A DNA stretch of 64,000 nucleotides. It comes from Curtobacterium sp. 458. Its GTDB lineage: Bacteria; Actinomycetota; Actinomycetes; Actinomycetales; Microbacteriaceae. Position numbers and translations under genes: made by a program. Shown here piece after piece: positions 44,291-52,122 of the stretch. The notes beneath the pieces are model-generated. The model did no database searches. It saw only the letters and a list, made by a program, of their open reading frames with translations, and was not told the DNA's origin. The stretch lies in the NCBI RefSeq assembly GCF_030406605.1, contig NZ_CP129104.1, forward strand, positions 1,760,789 through 1,824,788, written 5' to 3'. Positions within the stretch are counted from its first letter, which is position 1. The number at the start of each line of letters is the position of its first letter.

Positions 44291-44761
44291 ATGACCTCCC
44301 TCACCTCGCTCGTGTACATGTCCGTCGCCGTCGACGACCTCACCGACGCCCAGCTCGTCGCGATGCTCCGCGAGGCCCGACTCCGCAACGAGGCACTCGG
44401 CGTCTCCGGGCTGCTCCTCGCGAAGGGCGGTCGGTTCATGCAGGTGCTCGAGGGCCCGGAGTGGAGCGTGGAGGACCGGTTCGCAGCCATCGAGCGCGAC
44501 CCGCGGCACACCGAGGTGCAGTCGTTGTCACGCGAGCCGATCGACGCGCGTCGGTTCGACGGGTGGGCGATGGCGTTCGGCGCACCGTCCGACGCCGACG
44601 TCCTCGAGGAGCCCGGCTTCAGCGGCTTCCTGCAGCGCCGAGAGGGGCTCCCGGCGTCGCTGTCCGGCACCTCCGCCGACTTCCTGCTGCGGTGGTTCCG
44701 TGGTCGTGACCTCGGCACCGGCCGGGAGGAACGGATCACCCTGGGCAGACACGCCGCCTGA
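44291..44761 (+). CDS. BLUF-domain blue-light sensor 1
   Basis: 156 residues, essentially one BLUF domain (about 4-95) plus a short helical C-terminal part. The flavin-network residues are visible: Tyr9 (LVYMS), Asn33 (RNEALGVSG) and Gln51 (RFMQVLEGPEWSV), with Met in the WAMAF segment. It should bind FAD and switch on blue light, and as a short BLUF protein must signal by protein contact. A paralogue lies at 50.4 kb. Position after a sugar operon may be chance. Confidence 0.92.
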   Translation: MTSLTSLVYMSVAVDDLTDAQLVAMLREARLRNEALGVSGLLLAKGGRFMQVLEGPEWSVEDRFAAIERDPRHTEVQSLSREPIDARRFDGWAMAFGAPSDADVLEEPGFSGFLQRREGLPASLSGTSADFLLRWFRGRDLGTGREERITLGRHAA

Positions 44762-44851
44762 GCCGCGGGGTCGGCCCGGGCGCGCGGCGCGGCGCGGCGC
44801 CTGGGCGCGCGGGCGGGGGCGCGCTGCCGAGCCCGGGCCGTCGATGCTGGA

Positions 44852-44961
44852 CGACAGCGCCGTCGTCGTACGACAACGGCGCCGTCGTTCGTTGCGCGCG
44901 CGGGTTGTTGCCGACGCTGCAGTGCGACAGCGCCGTCGTCGTGCGACAGCGGTCGCGTCGT
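44852..44961. repeat. CGACAGCGCCGTCGTCGT repeats
   Basis: The 18-nt unit occurs at 44852 and 44925, each followed by (A/G)CGACA(A/G)CGG, and partial units follow. It lies in the 242-bp gap between BLUF 1 and the convergent fucU gene. The first part of this gap (44762-44840) is almost pure G/C with no feature seen. Confidence 0.75.
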
Positions 44962-45003
44962 GCGACAGCGGCGCACGCGGACCGGCGCAGGGCCGGCCCG
45001 AAC

Positions 45004-45429
45004 TCAGCTCGCCGCGACGAACCCCACCTCGAGCAGCAGGTTGGCGTGCGACCGCTGGTCACCCGTGGCGATGACGAGCCCGGTCTCCGGCGCCCGGACC
45101 GCGTCGTAGAACGCGAACCGGTCGAGCGTCCCGAGCGGCACGTCCGGCCCGAGGACCCGGCGGTACCCGGCGTGCGCCGCCACCGGGGCGTCCGGGGGTG
45201 GTGTCATCACGGTGGCCGCCTCGAACGGGACCGCGTCGAGGAGCGTCGTGAGGACCTCGTCGACGTCGAGCAGCCCCGGACGCCAGTTGAGGTGCACGAG
45301 TTCCGCGCGCGGGTGCATCGCGGTGGCGAACGGGTAGTTCCCGTCCGCGATGAGCACCCTCGAGCCGTGGCCGAGCGACGCCAGCGCGCTCAGGGTCGGG
45401 CGGTGCGTCAGGGTGTAGCGCAGCATCAT
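45004..45429 (-). CDS. fucU: RbsD/FucU-family sugar mutarotase
   Basis: 141 residues. The RbsD/FucU fold is shown by LASLGHGSRVLIADGNYPFATAMHPRAELVHLNWRPG, split over about 15-52, with the substrate Asp and His, and later RFAFYDAVRAPETGLVIATGDQR. It interconverts sugar anomers, here presumably L-fucose. The ATG overlaps the LacI stop (ATGA), so it is the last gene of the AKR-LacI-FucU operon. The symbol rests on the neighbouring fucosidase; RbsD activity is possible. Confidence 0.87.
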   Translation of the reverse strand: MMLRYTLTHRPTLSALASLGHGSRVLIADGNYPFATAMHPRAELVHLNWRPGLLDVDEVLTTLLDAVPFEAATVMTPPPDAPVAAHAGYRRVLGPDVPLGTLDRFAFYDAVRAPETGLVIATGDQRSHANLLLEVGFVAAS

Positions 45430-46475
45430 GCCTCCGTGGGGCCGGTGATCGGTGGGCCGACCCGTGCGACGGACCCGCCGGCGACGAGTCGTGGGGCGAC
45501 CAGGACGTCGACGGGACCGGCCGCGACCGACGCGCCCGGCACCCGCCGCTCGGAGCGCCGCTCGTCCAGCCGCTCCCGGATCCGTTCGGCCGCCCGCACC
45601 GCGATCTCGTGCGTCGGCTGCTCGATGACCGTGAGCTTCGGCACGGTGACCTGCGCGAGCTCACGGCCGTCGAAGCCGAGCACCGACAGGTCACGCCCGA
45701 GGGTCAGCCCGGACTCGTTCACGGCGATGACCGCGCCGATCGCGAGTTCGTGGTTGGCGCAGAACACCGCGGTCGGGCGCTCGGGGAGGACGAGCAGCTG
45801 CTGCATCGCGGCCTGGCCGTTCGCGACCGTGAGCGGGCCGGCGAGCACGGCGTCGGGCGCGAGGTCGGCGCCTGCCTGCCGAGCGACCTCGCGGAAGCCG
45901 TCCACCCGCCCGCGCATCGTCGAGACGGCCGGGTCGCCCCCGACGACGCCGAGCCGCCGGTGCCCGTGGTCGAGCAGGTGCCGCGCCGCGAGGGATCCGG
46001 CGCGGTGGTTGTCGAGGAAGACCCCGTCGACGACGAGGTCGTCCGCGCGCCAGTCGATCTGCACGACCGGGACCTGCTCGGCCGCCCGGGACAGCGCCTC
46101 GACGTCGTGCGGCGACGGCACCGCGATGATCCCGTCGACCATCCGACTGCGCAGGAGGTCGACCGCGCCGGCCCCGGCATCGGGGCTCGACGAGACGATG
46201 ACGCTCGTCCCGGACGGCCGGAGCGCGCTCTCGACGCCGGCGATGACCGTCAGGTGGAAGTCGTTGTCGAGCGCGGGGAGCAGCACCCCGATCGTGCCGG
46301 AGCGGCGCGACCGCAGGCTCCGCGCGAAGGCGTTCGGCCGGAACCCGAGGGCCGCCGCGGCACGTTCGATCGCGCGGGCGTTCTCGTCGCGGACCGCACC
46401 GCCGTTGTAGAACTTCGAGATCGTCGCGAGCGAGAGCCCGGTCTCGCGCTGGAGGTCCTTGTACGTCGCCGTCAC
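45426..46475 (-). CDS. LacI-family regulator of the fucose locus
   Basis: 349 residues. HTH: TYKDLQRETGLSLATISKFYNG (4-25), hinge RPNAFARSLRSRRSG, then effector domain. Its GTG overlaps the AKR stop and its stop overlaps the fucU ATG, so the three genes are co-translated. Two AACGTT-centred operator sites in the AKR-fucosidase intergenic region are its likely targets, and an L-fucose-derived sugar its likely inducer. Confidence 0.92.
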   Translation of the reverse strand: MTATYKDLQRETGLSLATISKFYNGGAVRDENARAIERAAAALGFRPNAFARSLRSRRSGTIGVLLPALDNDFHLTVIAGVESALRPSGTSVIVSSSPDAGAGAVDLLRSRMVDGIIAVPSPHDVEALSRAAEQVPVVQIDWRADDLVVDGVFLDNHRAGSLAARHLLDHGHRRLGVVGGDPAVSTMRGRVDGFREVARQAGADLAPDAVLAGPLTVANGQAAMQQLLVLPERPTAVFCANHELAIGAVIAVNESGLTLGRDLSVLGFDGRELAQVTVPKLTVIEQPTHEIAVRAAERIRERLDERRSERRVPGASVAAGPVDVLVAPRLVAGGSVARVGPPITGPTEA

Positions 46476-47461
46476 ACGCGGCCGCCCGGGATCGTGCCGT
46501 CCTCGTCCCAGAGGTCGTGCCAGCTCGACGCGCCCTCCCAGAGGAACACCTGGCCCTTGATGAGCCGTGCCCCGCGGTCGACGCCCGCCATGGCCACGAG
46601 TTCGTCCGCGGTGAGCGGGTCGGTGAGCGCGCCCTCGAGGTTGGCGCGGTACTGCTCGGGCTTGACCGCGAACGGGATCGGTACCTGCCCACGGGCGACG
46701 GCCCACTTGAGGCACACGACCGCGGGGTGGACGCCGTGGGCCTCGGCGATGCGGCGGACGGTGGGGTGCTCGACGTCCACCGGGTCGTCGTCGGTGCGGT
46801 CGCGCTCCGGCCGCGACGGGGAGCCGAGCGGGGAGTACCCCACCGGCTGGATGCCGTTCGCGACGCACAGGTCGAACAGCTCCGGCTGCTGGAACGTCGG
46901 GTGCAGCTCCATCTCGTTGAGCGACGGCAGCACCCGGGCGTCGCGCAGGAGCAGCCGGAGCTTCGGCACGGTCGTGTTCGACGTCCCGAGGTGCCGGACG
47001 ACCCCTTCGTCGACGAGTCCCTCGAGCGCCCGCCAGAGCGCGAGGTAGGCGTCGTGGTCGTACGGGCGAGCCGTCGTGTCGCGGTCCTCCACCGAGGCGT
47101 GCGGCGCGTGGTGGTTCGGGAACGGCCAGTGCACGAAGACCGCGTCGAGGTGGTCGAGCCGCAGGTCGTCGAGCGAACGACGGACCGAGGCGACCGCGTC
47201 GTCGGGGTCGTGCGCGTCGTTCCAGACCTTCGACATCACGAACAGGTCGTCGCGAGGGACGCCGCTCGCCGCGATCGCCGCACCGACCGCCGGCTCGTTG
47301 CCGTAGACCGATGCGCAGTCGACGAGCCGGTAGCCGGCCTCGAGCCCGCCCCGGACGGCTGCTGCGACCTCGTCCGGGCCGTAGCGGTCCGACCCGAACG
47401 TGCCGAGGCCGATCAGCGGGATCTGCGCTCCGGTGCGCAGCGTGCGGGTCAGCGTGTCCAC
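46472..47461 (-). CDS. Aldo/keto reductase, likely L-fucose/galactose dehydrogenase-type
   Basis: 329 residues, (beta/alpha)8 AKR. Catalytic tetrad Asp48, Tyr53 (VDCASVYGNE), Lys78 (VMSKVW) and His111 (VFVHWPF). The C-terminal NADPH-binding SLxSPxR-like region (PLGSPSRPERD at about 215) is recognisable. GGAGAGG lies five nucleotides before the GTG. With a fucosidase divergent from it and FucU behind, an NAD(P)-linked fucose oxidation is the best guess, but AKRs are promiscuous. Confidence 0.87.
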   Translation of the reverse strand: MDTLTRTLRTGAQIPLIGLGTFGSDRYGPDEVAAAVRGGLEAGYRLVDCASVYGNEPAVGAAIAASGVPRDDLFVMSKVWNDAHDPDDAVASVRRSLDDLRLDHLDAVFVHWPFPNHHAPHASVEDRDTTARPYDHDAYLALWRALEGLVDEGVVRHLGTSNTTVPKLRLLLRDARVLPSLNEMELHPTFQQPELFDLCVANGIQPVGYSPLGSPSRPERDRTDDDPVDVEHPTVRRIAEAHGVHPAVVCLKWAVARGQVPIPFAVKPEQYRANLEGALTDPLTADELVAMAGVDRGARLIKGQVFLWEGASSWHDLWDEDGTIPGGRV

Positions 47462-47483
47462 GTGGTCCTCTCCCCGTCGAGAG

Positions 47484-47495
47484 CGGAACGTTTCG
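47484..47495. promoter_or_regulatory. LacI operator-like site 1 (fucose locus)
   Basis: CGGAACGTTTCG, centred on AACGTT with one mismatched pair. Located 23 nt before the AKR start. A near-identical site lies 55 bp away. Confidence 0.65.
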
Positions 47496-47538
47496 CTCCG
47501 CCTGATGAGCGCAACACTAGCGCGCAGCATCCGGAACA

Positions 47539-47550
47539 CGTAACGTTTCG
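47539..47550. promoter_or_regulatory. LacI operator-like site 2 (fucose locus)
   Basis: CGTAACGTTTCG, differing from site 1 by one base, 20 nt before the fucosidase ATG. The layout suits joint repression of both divergent units. Confidence 0.65.
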
Positions 47551-47569
47551 TGCAGCTCGAGGAGGAGAC

Positions 47570-49120
47570 ATGACCGCACCGCACGACCTGCCCCGCATCG
47601 ACCCGGACGGCCTGCCGGCACCCGTCGACGTGTCCGACAACTCCGAGGCGCTCGCGCGTGTCGCCGCCGTTGTCGCCGCGGGCCCGTACGACGCCACGTG
47701 GGAGTCGTTGCAGCGGTACGAGCCGCCGCGCTGGTACCAGGACGCGAAGTTCGGGATCTTCCTGCACTGGGGCGTCTACGCCGTCCCCGCGTTCCGGAAC
47801 GAGTGGTACTCCCGCGACATGTACCGCGCGGGCACGCCCGAGTACGAACACCACGTCGCCACGTACGGCCCGCAGTCGGAGTTCGGCTACAAGGACTTCA
47901 TCCCGTCCTTCACGATGGAGCACTTCGACCCGCGGGCGTGGGCGACGCTGTTCCGGCGCGCCGGAGCGCAGTTCGTGGTCCCGGTGGCCGAGCACCACGA
48001 CGGCTTCGCGATGTACGACACCGAGCGGTCCCGCTGGAGCGCCGCCCGCATGGGCCCGGAGCGCGACGTGTTCGGCGACCTGCTCCAGGCCGTGGACGAC
48101 GCCTTCATGGTCCGCGGTGCCTCCTCGCACCGGGCCGAGCACTGGTTCTTCATGAACGGCGGCACCCGGTTCGACTCCGACGTCCTCGACCCGCGCTTCA
48201 TCGACTTCTACGGTCCCGCCCAGCGCGAGGAGACCGCGCCGAACGAGCGGCACCTCGAGGACTGGCTGCTCCGCACCGTCGAGGTCATCGACCGCTACCG
48301 GCCCCAGGTGCTCTGGTTCGACTGGTGGATCGAGCAGCCCGCCTTCGAGCCCTGGCTCCGGACCCTCGCCGCGTACTACTACAACCGGGCGGCCGAGTGG
48401 GGTCGCGAGGTCGTCATCAACTACAAGTGGGACGCCTTCGCCGAGGGCTCCGCGGTGTACGACATCGAGCGCGGTGCCATGGGCGGGACCCCGTCGTTCG
48501 TCTGGCAGAACGACACGTCGGTGTCGAAGACCGCCTGGTGCTTCGTCGAGGGGCACGACTACAAGTCGACGGCCGACCTCGTCGCCGAGCTCGTCGACGT
48601 CGTCGCGAAGAACGGTGTCCTCCTGCTCAACGTCGGGCCGAAGGCGGACGGCACGATCGCCGAGCCCGAACAGCGGTTGCTCGAGGAGATCGGCCGCTGG
48701 CTCGTCGTCAACGGGCAGGCCGTGTACGGCACCCGACCGTGGGTGATCCCCGGCGAGGGCCCGACCCACGTCCAGGCGGGATCGTTCGTCGACGGCGACG
48801 CACCGGACTACACGCCCGCCGACGTCCGCTTCACCCGACGCGTCGACGCTACGGGGGAGTACGTGCACGCCGTCCTCCTCGCACACCCCGGGGACGGCAC
48901 CGCGCGCATCCGCTCGTTCGGCAGCTCGGCGAACCTCCTCGGGCGTCCGATCCGCAGCGTCGAGGTGCTCGGCGTCGACGGCGAGGTCACGTGGACGCAG
49001 ACCCCGGACGCCCTCGAGGTCGCCGTGCCCGGTCCGACGACGCCGCACTCCGGTCCGGTGGTGAAGGTCCGCCTGCAGACGGAGGACGTGCCGGAACGCA
49101 CCGACCACCTCCACGGCTGA
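47570..49120 (+). CDS. GH29-type alpha-L-fucosidase
   Basis: 516 residues, no signal peptide, so cytoplasmic. The N-terminal domain shows YEPPRWYQDAKFGIFLHWG, VAEHHDGFAMYD, and the catalytic nucleophile Asp251 in VLWFDWW, as in GH29; the C-terminal part is beta-rich. It removes alpha-L-fucose from oligosaccharides that must first enter the cell. GGAGGAG lies 2 nt from the ATG with an overlapping purine run. It is divergent from the AKR-LacI-FucU operon with two operator-like sites between. Confidence 0.91.
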   Translation: MTAPHDLPRIDPDGLPAPVDVSDNSEALARVAAVVAAGPYDATWESLQRYEPPRWYQDAKFGIFLHWGVYAVPAFRNEWYSRDMYRAGTPEYEHHVATYGPQSEFGYKDFIPSFTMEHFDPRAWATLFRRAGAQFVVPVAEHHDGFAMYDTERSRWSAARMGPERDVFGDLLQAVDDAFMVRGASSHRAEHWFFMNGGTRFDSDVLDPRFIDFYGPAQREETAPNERHLEDWLLRTVEVIDRYRPQVLWFDWWIEQPAFEPWLRTLAAYYYNRAAEWGREVVINYKWDAFAEGSAVYDIERGAMGGTPSFVWQNDTSVSKTAWCFVEGHDYKSTADLVAELVDVVAKNGVLLLNVGPKADGTIAEPEQRLLEEIGRWLVVNGQAVYGTRPWVIPGEGPTHVQAGSFVDGDAPDYTPADVRFTRRVDATGEYVHAVLLAHPGDGTARIRSFGSSANLLGRPIRSVEVLGVDGEVTWTQTPDALEVAVPGPTTPHSGPVVKVRLQTEDVPERTDHLHG

Positions 49121-49159
49121 GCCGAGTCGGCGCCGCCGTGGACGCGACCACCCCTCGGA

Positions 49160-49195
49160 CTGGAGGCACGGTGCGGGCCCGCCCCGTGCCTCCAG
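49160..49195. repeat. Family-1 palindrome, copy 5
   Basis: 36 bp with one mismatched pair, arms beginning CTGGAGGCACGG and ending CCGTGCCTCCAG; same sequence as the core of copy 2. It ends 17 nt before the TetR start, so it lies in a promoter region. Confidence 0.9.
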
Positions 49196-49212
49196 GCCGT
49201 CAGACTGGTGGC

Positions 49213-49833
49213 GTGGAACGCCGCGCACTGATCCTGGACGCCGCCGCCCGCGAGTTCGAGCGTGTCGGCTACGCCGCCACGACCATCGCGGCGGTCGCCC
49301 GCGAGGCGGGCGTGTCCCAGGGCGCGCTGCACTTCCACTTCCCGTCGAAGGTGTCGCTCGCGCTGGGCGTGATCGACGAGCAGAACGTGCGCACCTTCGA
49401 CGTCGTGAGCCACGTCGACAGCTCGCCCACGGAAGCGCTCGTCGCGGCGTCCCGGGGCATCGCGGGGATGCTGCTCACCGATCCGGTCGTCAGCGCCGGC
49501 ATCCGTCTGTCCCTGGAGCGCGGCGAGTTCGGCGCGGCGACCGCCGCCTTCTACGAGCAGTGGATCGGCGGGATCAGCGACCTGTTCCGTCTCGCGATCG
49601 CCGCCGGTGAGCTCCGCACCGACCTCTCCGCCGAGCAGCTCGGTGCCACCGTCGTGCCGATGTTCACGGGCGTCCAGCTCGTGTCGGCCGTCCGGACCGG
49701 TCGGCAGGACCTGTTCCCGGCCGTGGCCGCGATGTGGCGGATCGTCCTCGACGCCATCGCCGACCCGCGGCACCGGGACCGGTTGCTCGACGTCGTCGCC
49801 GAGGCGTTCAGCGAGCAGCCCGTCGGTCGCTAG
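49213..49833 (+). CDS. TetR-family regulator, ScbR/gamma-butyrolactone-receptor-like
   Basis: 206 residues. HTH at about 20-45: GYAATTIAAVAREAGVSQGALHFHF, which resembles the A-factor/ScbR receptor subgroup (SKGALYFHF). Effector domain follows. CAGACT precedes the GTG by 6 nt. It is 9 nt before the acetyltransferase gene, but that gene has its own TAGGCT hexamer. No butyrolactone synthase (AfsA-like) gene is in the window, so the ligand is unknown. Confidence 0.85.
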   Translation: MERRALILDAAAREFERVGYAATTIAAVAREAGVSQGALHFHFPSKVSLALGVIDEQNVRTFDVVSHVDSSPTEALVAASRGIAGMLLTDPVVSAGIRLSLERGEFGAATAAFYEQWIGGISDLFRLAIAAGELRTDLSAEQLGATVVPMFTGVQLVSAVRTGRQDLFPAVAAMWRIVLDAIADPRHRDRLLDVVAEAFSEQPVGR

Positions 49834-49842
49834 GCTCGCGAC

Positions 49843-50451
49843 GTGGGGGAGACGGACGCGGGGGAGACGGCGGTGCTGCGCGCGGACGACCAGTGCGTCC
49901 CGGCACTCCTCGAGGCCGGGTGGCGGATCACCGCGCGGTCGTGGGCGGCGCAGCTCGACGCGGACCGTGCCGACCGCCGCGTGCTCCGCCAGCTCGTCGA
50001 GCGGGTGGCGCCGGTCGTGGTGCAGGAGCTCCGCGCAGCCGACCTCCCCGCCGTCCTCGCGCTCGACGCCGCCACCGTCGACGACTACCCGGGGAGCGTG
50101 GCGACGCAGCACGAGGCGCTGACCGGGTCATCGGCCGCACTCTCCCGGACCCGGCGCGGGTTCGGCGCGTGGACGCCCTCGGGGGACCTCGTCGGCACCA
50201 CGTACCTCGACGTCGACGGCGACACGGTCGAGACCGCGTTCACCGTCGTCGCTCGGGACCACCGCGGTCGGGGCATCGGCACCACGCTCAAGGCGGCATC
50301 GGTCCTCGCGCTGCTCGACGAGCACGTCGTCCGCTTCCGGACCGGGGGCTCCGACGACAACCCGGCGATCATCGCCGCGGGCACCGCCGTCGGTTACCGG
50401 CGGGACGAGGAGTGGGTGACGCTCGAGCCCGGGCCGGTCAGGCGTCGTTGA
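49843..50451 (+). CDS. GNAT-family N-acetyltransferase
   Basis: 202 residues. The acetyl-CoA loop is VVARDHRGRGIGTTLK (about 131-146, R/Q-x-x-G-x-G/A type), preceded by GTTYLDVDGDTVETAFT. The N-terminal 60 residues are a less conserved extension. TAGGCT lies 6 nt before the GTG. Its last 14 bp overlap the end of the convergent BLUF 2 gene. Substrate unknown. Confidence 0.86.
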   Translation: MGETDAGETAVLRADDQCVPALLEAGWRITARSWAAQLDADRADRRVLRQLVERVAPVVVQELRAADLPAVLALDAATVDDYPGSVATQHEALTGSSAALSRTRRGFGAWTPSGDLVGTTYLDVDGDTVETAFTVVARDHRGRGIGTTLKAASVLALLDEHVVRFRTGGSDDNPAIIAAGTAVGYRRDEEWVTLEPGPVRRR

Positions 50452-50866
50452 GCTTGCGGGAGCGGAACCACCGCAGCAGCCAGGCCGAACTCGTGCGGTC
50501 GAAGTCCGGCGCGAAGTCCATGTCGCCCGTCAGGAACGGGCTGAACCCCTCCTGCTGCGCCACGTCGGCGTCCTCGAGCGCGCGGTACGCCATCGCCCAC
50601 CCGTCGAACCGTCGGTGGTCCACGTCCTCGCGCACGAGTGACTGCACGTCCCCGTGGCGGGTGTCCCGCGAGATCGCCGCGAACCGGTCGTCCACGCTCC
50701 ACGCCGGGCCCTCGAGCAGCTGCATGAACCGACCGCCCTTCGCGACGAGCAGTCCGGAGACCCCGAGCGCCGTGTTGCGGATGCGCGCCTCGCGGAGCAG
50801 CTCCTGCATGTCGGCGTCGTCGAAGGGCACGTTCGCGCGGCTCATGTAGAGGATGGAGACGAGCAC
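50438..50866 (-). CDS. BLUF-domain blue-light sensor 2
   Basis: 142 residues, single BLUF domain. Flavin-pocket residues Tyr7 (ILYMS), Asn31 (RNTALGVSG) and Gln49 (RFMQLLEGPAWSV), and the GWAMAY segment with Met. It is clearly a paralogue of BLUF 1, with long identical blocks. I chose the GTG beginning VLVSILYMS, which CAGGAT precedes by 6 nt. Its C-terminal tail is basic (RWFRSRKL). Ends in a 14-bp convergent overlap with the acetyltransferase gene. Confidence 0.92.
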   Translation of the reverse strand: MLVSILYMSRANVPFDDADMQELLREARIRNTALGVSGLLVAKGGRFMQLLEGPAWSVDDRFAAISRDTRHGDVQSLVREDVDHRRFDGWAMAYRALEDADVAQQEGFSPFLTGDMDFAPDFDRTSSAWLLRWFRSRKLNDA

Positions 50867-50883
50867 CGTCCCATCCTGGTGCC

Positions 50884-52065
50884 TCACCGCGCCTCGCCCG
50901 TCCGTTGTCCGGATTGCGCAGTTCGGGTGGCGGAGGCGATGCACACCGTCACGACGAGCAACGCCGCGGGGACGAGCATCGCCGCCTGCAGCCCGAGGTG
51001 CTCGCCGAGGAACCCGAGGAGCGGTGGCCCCGCCAGGAACGCCACGTACCCGGCGGTCGCGACGACGGACACACGCCGGTCGCCGTCGGTGGGGTGGTCC
51101 CCGGCGGCCGAGATCGCCAGCGGGAACCCGAGTGCGATCCCGAGGCCCCACACCGCGGCACCGATCGCGGTCACCACGGGTGACCCGGCCGTCACGACGA
51201 GCAGCACCCCGACGGTGCCGACGGCCGCACAGCCCCGGACGACCGGTGCGCGGCCGAACCGTGCGACGAGCGGGGTCCCGGCCGAGCGGCCGACGAACAT
51301 CGCGAGCGCGAAGCCGGTGAACACGAGGGATCCGACGACCTCCGGCGCGTCGTGGCCCGACGTCATGAGGAGCGGCAACCAGTCGGAGGCGGCACCCTCG
51401 GCGAAGGCCATCGCGAGCGTGACCACCCCGATCAGGAGCACCTGCACGGTGAGCACCGACCGAAGTCGGGGCGGCGGTGACGACGCGGTCCCGACGGGCT
51501 CGGTGCGCGCCACCGGGCGGAGGTTCGTCGCGGCGAAGGCCGCCAGACCCGCCATGACCACGGTCGCGACGACGAGGTGCGCGGTGACTGGTGTCCGGAG
51601 CGCCGTCAGGCCGATCCCCGCCGCACCACCGACGACCGTGCCGAGGCTGAAGCAGGCGTGCAGCACCGGGACGACCGGCCGGCCGAGCTGCCGCTCCACC
51701 GCGGCCGCCTCCACGTTCAGCCCGATCTCGGCGACGCCGGAGCCGAACCCGATGCAGAACAGCCCGGCCCAGACGCCCGCGGCGACGTGGGCGGGGGCGA
51801 GGAGTGCGACGAGCAGCATGCCGAGCACCGGCAGCGCGCCGCCGACGAGGACGAGGGGCCGTGTGCCGGTGCGGCGGACGAGTGCGCCGGCACCGAGGAT
51901 GCCGATCATCGACCCGACCGACAGCCCGAGCAGGACGATGCCCATGGTCTCGATGCTCGCGCCGAGCTCGTCGCGGACGGCCGGCGTGCGGGTGATCCAC
52001 GAGGCGATGCCGAACCCGGTCATCGTGGACGTGGCGAAGAGGGCTGCGCGGTGTCGGGCCCTCAT
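50884..52065 (-). CDS. MFS transporter (YbjJ/fucose-permease-like)
   Basis: 393 residues with 12 hydrophobic helices. N-terminal STMTGFGIASWITRTPAVRDEL and the RTGTRPLVLVGG loop after helix 2 resemble the YbjJ/FucP-like MFS subgroup. A His/Gly-containing segment (HACFSLGTVVGGAAG) in helix 5 recurs in that group. It is divergent from the histidine-phosphatase gene, with 57 bp between. Substrate unknown; a sugar is possible but unproven. Confidence 0.85.
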   Translation of the reverse strand: MRARHRAALFATSTMTGFGIASWITRTPAVRDELGASIETMGIVLLGLSVGSMIGILGAGALVRRTGTRPLVLVGGALPVLGMLLVALLAPAHVAAGVWAGLFCIGFGSGVAEIGLNVEAAAVERQLGRPVVPVLHACFSLGTVVGGAAGIGLTALRTPVTAHLVVATVVMAGLAAFAATNLRPVARTEPVGTASSPPPRLRSVLTVQVLLIGVVTLAMAFAEGAASDWLPLLMTSGHDAPEVVGSLVFTGFALAMFVGRSAGTPLVARFGRAPVVRGCAAVGTVGVLLVVTAGSPVVTAIGAAVWGLGIALGFPLAISAAGDHPTDGDRRVSVVATAGYVAFLAGPPLLGFLGEHLGLQAAMLVPAALLVVTVCIASATRTAQSGQRTGEAR

Positions 52066-52122
52066 CGCCCCATCAGACCGTGCCCGCGCGGCCGGGTCAA
52101 GGCCCGCGCCTAGGATCGGGGC

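Noticed and set aside
45609-47048. 480-codon plus-strand frame over LacI 2 and the aldo/keto reductase
   Set aside because: Spans two real genes on the other strand and has no recognisable domain.
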